Source: Bacteroidota bacterium (GTDB lineage Bacteria; Bacteroidota; Ignavibacteria; Palsa-1295). From it: a DNA stretch of 64,000 nt. The position numbers were made by a program, and so were the translations under genes. Below are positions 52,761 through 61,541 of the stretch, piece by piece. Location of the stretch: assembly GCA_021324685.1 (NCBI GenBank), contig JAJPIQ010000009.1:1-64000 (forward strand). The letters are read 5' to 3'. Every line of letters begins with the position of its first letter. Positions within the stretch are counted from its first letter, which is position 1. The notes below the pieces were generated by a model. It was not told where the DNA came from. It saw nothing but the letters and a program-made list of their open reading frames with translations, and did not search any database.

Positions 52761-54578
52761 TTATTGATTGATGATCAGGTAATTGAACCCAAGATCGGAG
52801 CCAAGAGGCACGGTGCCAAGCAAAGAGACCGTGAACGATCCGGCGCTCGTGCTGCTCACGCGGATCGGTACCAACCCCGAAACGCCAGAATTAATCGTGA
52901 GCAGAATGATCGAATTTGCTTTTGCATAGGTATTATTGATCGTTATGCTCAAGTTCCCTGCTGTGATCGTTCCCGTCCCGACCGGTCCAACAACCGAAAG
53001 TCCGCCCACGATACGTGCTGCCGTATTGCCCGACGTCGTTGAATCCGTAAGCGCGGTCGTTGCGGAAGATGAAATCGTCGTGGCACCGTTCGAGGCAACA
53101 TTCAGGACCGTGTTGCCGGCAGAATCTTTCGCTGCAAGGAGGGCATTCGCGGACCCCGAGGCGGTATTCTGCAATTGCAGGGCTGCGCTGCCCGCCGTCG
53201 ACGAGGTTGCGCTAATTGCGGTCCCACCCGTGGAACTTACGTTCAGCGCATTGTTCGCGGTGGAATTGATCGTGGTCGCACCAGTTCCCGCGACCGAGAA
53301 CACCGTGCTGCCCGAGCCATTCATCGCCGAGATCAGGCCGGCCGCCGTTGCGGTAGAATTATTTTTCACCTGAAGGGCAGCAGCCGTTGCATTATTTCCT
53401 GTGGCGCTGATCGCCGTGCCACCCGAGTTCGTGATTGAAAGTGCGGTATTGCCTGTCGCATTCAGCGTTGCGGCCCCAGTGCCGCTCAAGGTGAAGATCG
53501 GGCTGCCTCCGGCGCTGACTGCGGAAATGAGGTTCCCACTTCCGGACGCGCTAAGGTTCTGAAGTTTTAGCAGGGCATTACCACCGGTCGTATCCGTTAC
53601 CGCGGCGAGCGAAAGGCCCTGTGTGGTCAGATCGAGCACCGTTCCGGAAGCACTCATCGCCTGAAGGATCTGGCCTAAGGCCGATCCGGTCGCATTCTTA
53701 AGTTGCAATGCAGCGTTCGTGGAGGAATTCGTGGTAGCGCTGATCGCTGTGCCGGCCGTGGAAAATGCCGTGAGAGCTGTTCCGCCTCCACTGTTCGTAA
53801 TATCAATTGCCGGCGAGCCACCGTTCGCGACGACATTTAATCCCGTTCCTTGGGCGGCATTGAGTTGCAATGCCGAGCCGCTCCCCGAATTCGATAAGAC
53901 TTCCGCCGAGCCGGTACCCGTGTTCGTTAAGTTCAAAAGACCGCTCGTGGAACTTAACGTCTGTGAGAATGGAAGCGTGAGTCCGCCGCCGGAACCGGTG
54001 AAGCTGAGTCCGATCGTATCGCCGCTCGTGGTAAGTCCTAAATTTCCACCGCCGGTGAGGACAACGTTCCCCCGAAGGCCGTTAACACTCGTTACAATAT
54101 TATTCCCAACGTTCGCGAGCAAGGAAGAATCGATCGAAGCGGCAGCGCCCGCCGTGATGCCAAGCGCGAAGTTGGCCGTATCGGCAACGCGGGCCGTGTT
54201 CGCAAACGGAACGGAACCAATACGAAGGCGAGGGGTTAGCTGTTCACCACCATCGACCGAAAAACCGACTTCGTAATTAGCATTCGGTACAAGCGAAAGT
54301 CGGCCGCTCGTCGACTGACCGGCTCCCAGCAAAATGCTGAAAACACCATCGGTGGTTGTTGCGGTATCGGTTTCTGTGTATATAGCATTCGCGCCGCCAT
54401 TGGCATAGACGCTTGCCGTGATCGTATGCATGCCATTGGCGATGGCGACACCGTTCATATTGGTGAGCCGGCCCTGGACCGTAAAATTGCCCGAGCCATT
54501 TACTGACTGGGCTTTCGAAAGATTAGTTAATATCAGTAGTGCGAGCGCAATACCCGCAAGTCGAACGCAAGTCCTCAT
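52761..54578 (-). CDS. secreted repeat protein with tail-fibre-like N-terminal domain
   Basis: 605 residues from the ATG at 54578, with AAGGAG 8 bases upstream. A signal peptide ends LSKAQS. Residues about 20-120 resemble the assembly domain of tail-fibre or collar-like proteins (DGVFSILLGAG, GEQLTPRLRIGSVPFANTAR). From about 240 to 550, repeats of roughly 66 residues recur (GGTAISAT, AALQLKN, GSGSTVFSVAGTGATTINST), low in charge and rich in Ala/Ser/Thr/Gly, likely a beta-helix or fibre. The C-terminal domain has a short beta-rich cap. No T9SS tail is on this protein, but the next gene encodes one. Confidence 0.72.
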   Translation of the reverse strand: MRTCVRLAGIALALLILTNLSKAQSVNGSGNFTVQGRLTNMNGVAIANGMHTITASVYANGGANAIYTETDTATTTDGVFSILLGAGQSTSGRLSLVPNANYEVGFSVDGGEQLTPRLRIGSVPFANTARVADTANFALGITAGAAASIDSSLLANVGNNIVTSVNGLRGNVVLTGGGNLGLTTSGDTIGLSFTGSGGGLTLPFSQTLSSTSGLLNLTNTGTGSAEVLSNSGSGSALQLNAAQGTGLNVVANGGSPAIDITNSGGGTALTAFSTAGTAISATTNSSTNAALQLKNATGSALGQILQAMSASGTVLDLTTQGLSLAAVTDTTGGNALLKLQNLSASGSGNLISAVSAGGSPIFTLSGTGAATLNATGNTALSITNSGGTAISATGNNATAAALQVKNNSTATAAGLISAMNGSGSTVFSVAGTGATTINSTANNALNVSSTGGTAISATSSTAGSAALQLQNTASGSANALLAAKDSAGNTVLNVASNGATTISSSATTALTDSTTSGNTAARIVGGLSVVGPVGTGTITAGNLSITINNTYAKANSIILLTINSGVSGLVPIRVSSTSAGSFTVSLLGTVPLGSDLGFNYLIINQ

Positions 54579-54721
54579 TATAGTCTCCTTGGTTAATTGG
54601 ATTGTGACAAACTGCACGGTTCTACTTCGGGAGGGAAGTATGAACCGAAAGTCAGTGGTTTGTCAGCAAAAGCCGAGCCAAGGATTTTCTATGAGTTGAG
54701 TAGTTTTTTCAAAAAGAAAAC

Positions 54722-56116
54722 TTATTCGCCGATGATTTTAGCTAGTTCACGGTGAGAGATCGTGAGTGCGACGTCGTGGTTAATGATTCCAAGTTCCAGC
54801 AGGCGATCGACGGCGACTTTTTTAGTCTTCTGCTCGATCTCTTGTACGGAATCAGTTTGAAAAATGTGTTTCAGCCAGTGGACGCCTTTGGAAAGATGCG
54901 TTCGTTCATCGGCATTGACGAAATCGAACTTGCGGCCGGTAAGATCGTCACCTTTGTCATAGGCTTCGCGTGCATAGCGAAGGCATTCCTGAACAATATT
55001 CGCTTCTCCGAACAGATTAATTTCAGCAAACGAATAGAGCGCCGGCATTTTAGTCCGCACTTTAATTCCGAGCAGGCGATTAAGCAGATCATAGGGATTA
55101 TGCCCTAATGCTTCCATCGCTTTATGTCCAAGTTCCGTATGCCGCGTTTCGTCCCAGATGATACGGGAAAGATCGTAATCGAAGCCAAATGGAACGTCAC
55201 GAATTTCGTAAAGTACATTGCCAAACGTTTCGATCGCGTCCATTTCATCGCGCTGCGTGCGGACAAGATTGAGCCGAAGCTTATCGAAATCGGTTGCATA
55301 TTCGATACGGCCACCGTCGGCCACCTGGTATTCGTAGGTGTGCTCGAACGTGCCAAAACGTGGATCGCGCGTGGCGATAAACGAGCGTTCGAACGGTGGC
55401 TTGCCTTCGGACCGAAGCGAGTCCGGGCGTGGCATTAAGGTTCCGGTTCCGGTAATGCCGCCCATGGAACGCAACAGTTTTTCGATGTGGTACTGCCATT
55501 TGTGGAGTTCCGCCTCGTTATATCCTCCCTGAACATAGGCTTCGATGGCCCCTTTGCCCCAGGCGATCATTTCTTCGTAGTCGGAAAGAATGTGCCGGAT
55601 CATACGGACGGTCGGCGCGTCCGCGACCTGGTCGGTATGTGCGGAGTGTTCGAGATACGCTTGTTTTAGATGCGGAAGGAAAACGCCATAAAGCGCGGCC
55701 ACCAAATGCGCCGGCGTTTCGGAATACAATAGCTCGCTGAAGAGCTCGGCGATCTCAGCAGATTGGAACTTGTCCGTCGTTTCTTCGGCGGTGCGGAGTT
55801 CCGAAAGCCGAGTACGAATTTTCATTCCTGCTTCGGCATGCCAGTAAATATGGCGACCGAATTCGACCTTTACCTCGAATTCCGGCGTGCCCATACTCCA
55901 GCCAGCGAGGGCGCGAAGGATATTGCGCTCGAAGTAAAAAAAACGGAGTAGCCGTTTAGCGTTTTCCTCGACGCTAAAATCGCCTCCCAAACGCCGCTGA
56001 TCTTTTGGGAAATTATATTTTGCGAGCGGGACTCCAATGCCGCGTAGTTCGGGAGTATTCGACCAGCTATTTTCCATTTCGCCGTGGGTGTCGGCGGGGT
56101 GACCGTTTCGTTCCAT
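54722..56116 (-). CDS. ferritin-like di-iron-fold protein of unknown function
   Basis: 464 residues, all helical, without signal or membrane segment. Carboxylate/His pairs typical of ferritin-like helices occur as FGRHIYWHAEAGMKIRTRL, TQRDEMDAIETFGNVLYEI and IIWDETRHTELGHKAMEAL (ExxH). This points to a metal-dependent oxidase or a storage fold, although no family name is certain to me. GGAGGA lies before the start. It is divergent from the sodium:solute symporter with 133 bp between. Confidence 0.62.
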   Translation of the reverse strand: MERNGHPADTHGEMENSWSNTPELRGIGVPLAKYNFPKDQRRLGGDFSVEENAKRLLRFFYFERNILRALAGWSMGTPEFEVKVEFGRHIYWHAEAGMKIRTRLSELRTAEETTDKFQSAEIAELFSELLYSETPAHLVAALYGVFLPHLKQAYLEHSAHTDQVADAPTVRMIRHILSDYEEMIAWGKGAIEAYVQGGYNEAELHKWQYHIEKLLRSMGGITGTGTLMPRPDSLRSEGKPPFERSFIATRDPRFGTFEHTYEYQVADGGRIEYATDFDKLRLNLVRTQRDEMDAIETFGNVLYEIRDVPFGFDYDLSRIIWDETRHTELGHKAMEALGHNPYDLLNRLLGIKVRTKMPALYSFAEINLFGEANIVQECLRYAREAYDKGDDLTGRKFDFVNADERTHLSKGVHWLKHIFQTDSVQEIEQKTKKVAVDRLLELGIINHDVALTISHRELAKIIGE

Positions 56117-56249
56117 TTATCCTCCGGAGATCGACAACTTTAGTGCAGAGCATAGAATTCCGACGGTCTTAAGCCGGGAGACGGGATTTAAGCGATTTCA
56201 TTCGTGCGTTAAGAAAACTCGGGATTCCACCGATTTTCGACCACACGTC

Positions 56250-58358
56250 ATGTTCCTTGGCCTGCATTACCTCGACTGGGCGATCCTAGTGCTTTATCTC
56301 GGCACACTGATCTGGATCGGACGGCGCACCGAGCGCCGCGCCGGACGCTCGACCGAGCAATTTTTTCAGGCCGGCCGCAGCTTCGGGCGCTGGATCATGG
56401 GATTCCTGAATTTCGGGAATATGGTCTCTGCCGATCAGGCGGCGGGTGTCACGCGCGAAATATACCGGCAGGGCTTACAGGGCGTTTGGTTCCAGAATCT
56501 CGTGCTCTTCATTACGCCGTTCTATTGGTTCACATCCGTCCTTCAGCGCCGTGCACGGTATCTGGCTCCGGGAGATATTTACGAGCATCGATTCGAGTCG
56601 AAATTCTTAAGCGGGCTTTTTGCGGTGTATCTTCTCGTGGCCGCCATTTATGGTTCATCTATCGGGTACCTGATCACCGGCAAAACAATGCAGGCGGTCA
56701 TGCTGAAGCCTTCTGCGGAATACACGCAGGCAGAACGCTCAAGCGTTGCACAGTTTCAGGAACTCCGCTCGCTCGAAGCCGAAGTAAGCCGTGGAATGCT
56801 TCCCGATTCCCTGAAACCCCGCCTTGCGTCGCTCGAAGAATCCGAACAGAGTGGGAAGATCACCGGGACTATTTCGTACCTGAATCTCGTCACCTTTTAC
56901 CTCATCTACGGAGGTGTCACCGCGGCGTATGTTATTATGGGCGGACTGTTTGCCGCCGCATTTACGGATGTATTGCAGGGAGGCATGGTCCTTTTTCTTT
57001 CGACGGTCCTGATTCCTGTCGGCCTGTCGCGTCTGGGTGGGTTTTCCGGACTTCACGCGCGAATTTCGAGTGAAATGTTCCAACTCTTCGGCACGAGCGC
57101 CGGCAGTGAATATACCTGGTGGTTCGTTGCCATCATGACGCTTGTCAATCTGATCGGCCTCGCGCCGCGAAGCTTCACGTTGGGTGGAGCTGCTCGAGAT
57201 GATCACGCTGCGAGGTCCGGAATGGTCGGCGGAGCTTTTTTGAAACGGTTCGTCATGATCGGCTGGGCCCTTACGGGTCTGATTGCCGTTGCGCTTTACG
57301 CCGGGAAACTTTCGGATGCGACCTATATTTGGGGAACGATGACACAGGACGTGCTGGGCGCCGGATTCGTGGGACTGATGCTTGCAAGTGTGCTCGCGGC
57401 AAACATGGCATCGAAGGCATCGTCGAGCCTGGAATGGTCGGCAGCGTTTACGAAAAATATTCTGGTGCCGCTTCGTCCGCAAACGTCTGAGCGAATGCAG
57501 GTTTTGGCAGGACGCATTGTCATTTTTATTGTCCTCATGGGCGGTATTGCCTTCGCCTATTCCACGGACGATATTTTTGTCGCCTTTAAATATGTTCTTT
57601 CGATCGGAACGATCATCGGTCCGTCGTTATGGCTGGTCTATTACTGGCGGCGCCTTAGTACAAAAGCAGTCATTGTGCAAATGTTGCTTTCGATCTTTGT
57701 CACCGTGATTGTCCCCAACGTCGTGCCGGCAATTTCGACGCTCAAGTCCCTGCCATCGCTGACAATCGTGACGAACGGTCGTGAACAAACGAAAAATATC
57801 TCTGCCACGCTGGCGGATGTCAAAAGTGGGGCCGCGCAAAAGGTCGGTCAGCCAATAACCAAGGTCTTGAGGGAAGAACCGGTCGGGATTTATTTTGAAA
57901 GAGTTACCCCAACCGAGATGCATGGCCATGCGACTCCTTCGCGGGTGGGGGAGGGTCAGTTTCGTTTTCAGTTATGGCTCATCGGCCTCACTGGAATCGA
58001 CCTTCGCGATTTTTCCAGTGCAGGCCTTTCTGCGCTTTCCTTTTCATTCGATATCGTTTTCCCATTCGTGATTTTGTTTCTCGTAAGCATGGTCTCCCGG
58101 CCAAACAGTGGGCGTGTGTTACGAGAATTTTATGCTCGAGTGCACACGCCGGCGCTCGCAGACGCACACGAGGACCACATGGAAGTACAAAAGCGGATCG
58201 AGGACCCTTTACTCATTGAGCGCGATAAATTATTCCCTGGGACCGACTGGGAATTTTCAAAGTGGTCAAAACGCGATGCAATCGGTTTTGCACTCTGCTG
58301 GGCAGGCGTCGCGGCCATCGTATGCATTTATCTCGCGATCGGCCACCTGGGTTCGTAA
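56250..58358 (+). CDS. sodium:solute symporter (SSS family)
   Basis: 702 residues with about 12-13 membrane helices. FQAGRSFGRWIMGFLNFGNM and MVSADQAAGVTREIYRQGL are typical of the first SSS helices; LNLVTFYLIYGGVTAAYVIMG and MLASVLAANMASKASSSLEW are the core helices. An extra polar loop (about 160-210) is an insertion. Coupled to the glycosidase-like gene 23 bp downstream, it most likely imports a sugar or sugar derivative with Na+. The substrate cannot be named. Confidence 0.85.
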   Translation: MFLGLHYLDWAILVLYLGTLIWIGRRTERRAGRSTEQFFQAGRSFGRWIMGFLNFGNMVSADQAAGVTREIYRQGLQGVWFQNLVLFITPFYWFTSVLQRRARYLAPGDIYEHRFESKFLSGLFAVYLLVAAIYGSSIGYLITGKTMQAVMLKPSAEYTQAERSSVAQFQELRSLEAEVSRGMLPDSLKPRLASLEESEQSGKITGTISYLNLVTFYLIYGGVTAAYVIMGGLFAAAFTDVLQGGMVLFLSTVLIPVGLSRLGGFSGLHARISSEMFQLFGTSAGSEYTWWFVAIMTLVNLIGLAPRSFTLGGAARDDHAARSGMVGGAFLKRFVMIGWALTGLIAVALYAGKLSDATYIWGTMTQDVLGAGFVGLMLASVLAANMASKASSSLEWSAAFTKNILVPLRPQTSERMQVLAGRIVIFIVLMGGIAFAYSTDDIFVAFKYVLSIGTIIGPSLWLVYYWRRLSTKAVIVQMLLSIFVTVIVPNVVPAISTLKSLPSLTIVTNGREQTKNISATLADVKSGAAQKVGQPITKVLREEPVGIYFERVTPTEMHGHATPSRVGEGQFRFQLWLIGLTGIDLRDFSSAGLSALSFSFDIVFPFVILFLVSMVSRPNSGRVLREFYARVHTPALADAHEDHMEVQKRIEDPLLIERDKLFPGTDWEFSKWSKRDAIGFALCWAGVAAIVCIYLAIGHLGS

Positions 58359-58381
58359 TTTTGTCAAAAGACCCTTAAGAC

Positions 58382-60337
58382 GTGCAATCTCTTCACCACG
58401 ATTTCGAAACTTCCCTTCCGGACACCGATTACTTTTTTCTTGGGTCGGGCCAAATCATGGCGTGTATCCAATCGAGCCGGCATCCTGGTGCGAGCCCGCT
58501 CGGCCTGTTGATTTCCGATCCCGAACATTTTTCGCGAAAGTGGTCCACATACATGTTCCACCCGGAATATGGATTGGAAAAAACGATGCCGACCCTTATC
58601 GTCGACGGTGTTCGGTTCCGGCCCGGCGATTCCACGAAGGTCGTCTGGTTCCCGGGCGATATCCCAATGGTCACCGCTCTTTGGCAGCCCGGCGGCCATT
58701 CCATGATCGAAAATTTCTGGACTGCGATCGACCACCCCATCCTAATTCGGGAATTTACCTTTCACGCCGAGTCGCCGGTGGAACGGGTCGAACTCGAACT
58801 TTCGCTCTATGGCAATCCCGCCATCTTTTCGGAATTTTTAGGGAATGCCTTCGGACTTGCCGCCCGAGGCTTCGATGCGATGCTCGTCAACGTTCCGGTG
58901 GTGGGAATCTTTCATGAGCGGACCATCACGGTACCCATGACTCGGGACGGTTCTCTATACCGCATGGCGGTAATGTATTCGCTTGGGATCGACGTGCCCG
59001 ATGTGCTACTGAGCGAACTCCAGAAAAATGAACGGGAATACTGGGGCCGCTCCGCGCTTCGCTGGCGAACACCGAATCCGCAATGGATTATTCACGAAAC
59101 GGAACGTCTTTTCACCGCTTCCGCGATGGGACTTCGGTCTGCCGTTTCGGATACTGGCCGGTTCGATGCGAGCCTCTGGCAATATGGTTACGAATGGTCC
59201 GGGGATGCCGCGAATGTTGCCGAAGCCCTGGTCTATTCGGGACAGTTCGAGAGCGCACAAGCCGTGCTCGAAAATATCTTTCATCGACTTACGATCCCAG
59301 AGGGTATGACGATGGAGTCGGGCCGATTTCGCGGAGGAATGGACTCCGAACTGAATAATAACGGGGAAATCCTCAAAGCCTGCCGCACCTATCTCGACTG
59401 GACCGGCGACCGGGAATTTATCGCCGATCATTACGACCGAATCTCGGCCCTGGCAAATTACCTTTTGCAGCCTGAATTCTTGAATGAAGAGACCGGCATG
59501 CTGATGGCGTGCCGGGATATTTGGGAGCGGAATGCTGCAATGGGGATCCTTCCTGGGTATGACATCGCGCATCAAACTTTTGGCATTCTTGGCCTGCGTG
59601 ATGCAGCCCACATTGCAAACCTATGTTCCAATGAGAATGACAGGTACCGGTGGGCCGAAACCGCTAAACGTATGCGCGAAAGCGTGTTGAACCACCCGAC
59701 GCATTCCATGATCGAGGGGGGCCGCATTATCAAACGGCGTCTGCTCGACAGTTCCGTACAGTTGGAACTATTACCAAATTGGGTCGATAAAGAGTTCCAG
59801 AATCGGTTTTCACCGGAAGGGATGCCGTTATCTGAAAAAGGTGCGCGTGTGTGGGAACCGGACATTTCCGAGTGCTTGCCGATCGCTCTCGGCGTGATCG
59901 ACCCGCAATCGGAAGTCGCGCGGAATACACTGGAAGCCCTTGAAACATTGTGGTCACAACAGTGGGATGGCGGAGGCTACGGCCGCTATAATATCGCGTC
60001 AGAACCGGATTCGCCCGGACCGTGGCCGCTGGCGACGATGTACATGGCTGCGGCTTATCTGGAAGCCGGCGATTTCGAAAAGGCACCGCGCGCGCTCGAC
60101 TGGCTTGCCAGCAAAGCGGGAGCGGGTGGCAGCTGGTTCGAATTTTATGGCGATCGCCCGACGCCGCCCCTGCCGCCAACGGGTATTTTAGTGTGGGCCT
60201 GGGCGCAGTGGATTACGCTTGTAGTCCGGCATTTGATCCACGCGGAAGTCCACGAAGATCGCCTCTGGCTTGCGCCACGGCTCGCAGGGTTCAAAGGTGA
60301 CCTTCGCTTCAGGAATGGGACGGTGGAAATTCCATGA
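58382..60337 (+). CDS. six-hairpin glycosidase-like enzyme
   Basis: 651 residues from a GTG start. There is no signal peptide, so it is probably cytosolic and acts on what the symporter brings in. An N-terminal beta-sandwich-like region (about 1-220) is followed by an alpha/alpha-toroid core (about 230-600) with SGRFRGGMDSELNNNGEILK, AMGILPGYDIAHQTFGILG and SEPDSPGPWPLATMYMAA. The layout resembles clan GH-L/G-type six-hairpin glycosidases (GH15, GH63 and relatives). I cannot assign a GH family or find the exact catalytic pair. It overlaps the Asp-box gene by 4 bp. Confidence 0.7.
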   Translation: MQSLHHDFETSLPDTDYFFLGSGQIMACIQSSRHPGASPLGLLISDPEHFSRKWSTYMFHPEYGLEKTMPTLIVDGVRFRPGDSTKVVWFPGDIPMVTALWQPGGHSMIENFWTAIDHPILIREFTFHAESPVERVELELSLYGNPAIFSEFLGNAFGLAARGFDAMLVNVPVVGIFHERTITVPMTRDGSLYRMAVMYSLGIDVPDVLLSELQKNEREYWGRSALRWRTPNPQWIIHETERLFTASAMGLRSAVSDTGRFDASLWQYGYEWSGDAANVAEALVYSGQFESAQAVLENIFHRLTIPEGMTMESGRFRGGMDSELNNNGEILKACRTYLDWTGDREFIADHYDRISALANYLLQPEFLNEETGMLMACRDIWERNAAMGILPGYDIAHQTFGILGLRDAAHIANLCSNENDRYRWAETAKRMRESVLNHPTHSMIEGGRIIKRRLLDSSVQLELLPNWVDKEFQNRFSPEGMPLSEKGARVWEPDISECLPIALGVIDPQSEVARNTLEALETLWSQQWDGGGYGRYNIASEPDSPGPWPLATMYMAAAYLEAGDFEKAPRALDWLASKAGAGGSWFEFYGDRPTPPLPPTGILVWAWAQWITLVVRHLIHAEVHEDRLWLAPRLAGFKGDLRFRNGTVEIP

Positions 60338-61530
60338 GGCCGGGGATCGGGTATCAGCGTTCAAGGATGGTCGCGACGATATTACTCTTCGCCTATTTGG
60401 CAACGCCTTCCTATGCACAGCACCTCCGCATTTTTGCGTGCGCTATCTCAAACGATAGTGCGGGCGCCTCGATGGGAGCCAGTTCCAATGGTTCCGGCCT
60501 GTATCAAAGCGACGATACCGGCAAAACATGGAGGCATTTGGGTTGGGACAACATCAAATGCTATTCGATGGACATGGTCCAGTCCTCGAATGGACGCATT
60601 CTCTACGAGGCCACCGGCCTCGGCATTCTCCGCTCCACCGATTACGGCGCGCATTGGAAGCAGATCACCGACTGGCGTATCTCCGAAGCGATGGATGTGG
60701 CCGTCAATCAAAAAAATCCTAATGAAATTTATATTGCGACGGCGCATGGGCCGTGGAGAACGAAGGATGGGGGAAAAACATGGGATAAATGTCGCAACGG
60801 CTTGCCAGGCCCATTCTGCTCCAGGATTGTAATTGACTCAAGTGACGATACTCATATTTTGCTAGGCTCGAATGAGGGGCTATATAACAGCTATTCCAAA
60901 TCAAAGCAGTGGACGAAGATTGATAAATGGAATGTTCCCGATTCATCTATTTCGCCCCTTTCTTTTGAGGAGATGACAATTGCGCCTTTTCATTCCTCGA
61001 TTAATGGAATTACTCAACGATCAAGGCAGCTTTGGTTTGCTGCTTCCGAGCAAGGTGGAATGGATGTTATATTTGACTCCTTGAGAAATAAACATAGGCT
61101 TCCACTATTGATATCTGGATATCCCATGGCGATATGGTCTATCTCAGGAATGGAAACAGAACACGGATACTATGATAGAGCAATAAATTCCATGGTTATT
61201 GAAGCAGGACCATCGGGGTCCATGTTGATTCCCGTTGGAAATGGAGATCAGAGACCTTTGAGTTTTGATACCGTTAAAAACGTAGCTACCTCTCTTGCAC
61301 TCCCATATGCTGACTCTGGCGCTGTTGCGTTCTTGGGATCTTTGGATAGTGGTATTATCCGAATTACTATTATGCCCTCAGCATTGCGACGAAAGCCAGA
61401 CTGGCAAAAAAGCCCATATTTAATTTCAAGTTATGGAGCTACTGCTTACAACGGAAGAGGTATTGAACGAAAAGAATATCTCCCTCATCGTCAAATCTGG
61501 ACACTCAAATCGTTCCTCGTCACGCCATAA
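60334..61530 (+). CDS. secreted Asp-box propeller-like protein, composition changes mid-gene
   Basis: 398 residues starting ATGA in overlap with the glycosidase gene (an ATG at 60367 is an alternative that gives a shorter signal peptide ending PSYAQH). Asp-box motifs: SDDTGKTWRHLG, STDYGAHWKQIT and TKDGGKTWDKCR; the family includes sialidases and Ycf48/VPS10-like propellers. From about base 60810 to the stop the DNA is clearly poorer in G+C and uses different codons than the first 480 bp. The Asp-boxes are all in the first part. This suggests a recombined gene. Function unknown. Confidence 0.6.
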   Translation: MRPGIGYQRSRMVATILLFAYLATPSYAQHLRIFACAISNDSAGASMGASSNGSGLYQSDDTGKTWRHLGWDNIKCYSMDMVQSSNGRILYEATGLGILRSTDYGAHWKQITDWRISEAMDVAVNQKNPNEIYIATAHGPWRTKDGGKTWDKCRNGLPGPFCSRIVIDSSDDTHILLGSNEGLYNSYSKSKQWTKIDKWNVPDSSISPLSFEEMTIAPFHSSINGITQRSRQLWFAASEQGGMDVIFDSLRNKHRLPLLISGYPMAIWSISGMETEHGYYDRAINSMVIEAGPSGSMLIPVGNGDQRPLSFDTVKNVATSLALPYADSGAVAFLGSLDSGIIRITIMPSALRRKPDWQKSPYLISSYGATAYNGRGIERKEYLPHRQIWTLKSFLVTP

Positions 61531-61541
61531 TTGTCCGAACT

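Noticed and set aside
52980-53960. Repeated DNA that might suggest a CRISPR array
   Set aside because: The repeats are about 198 bp, imperfect and in frame; they encode the protein repeats of the fibre-like gene.
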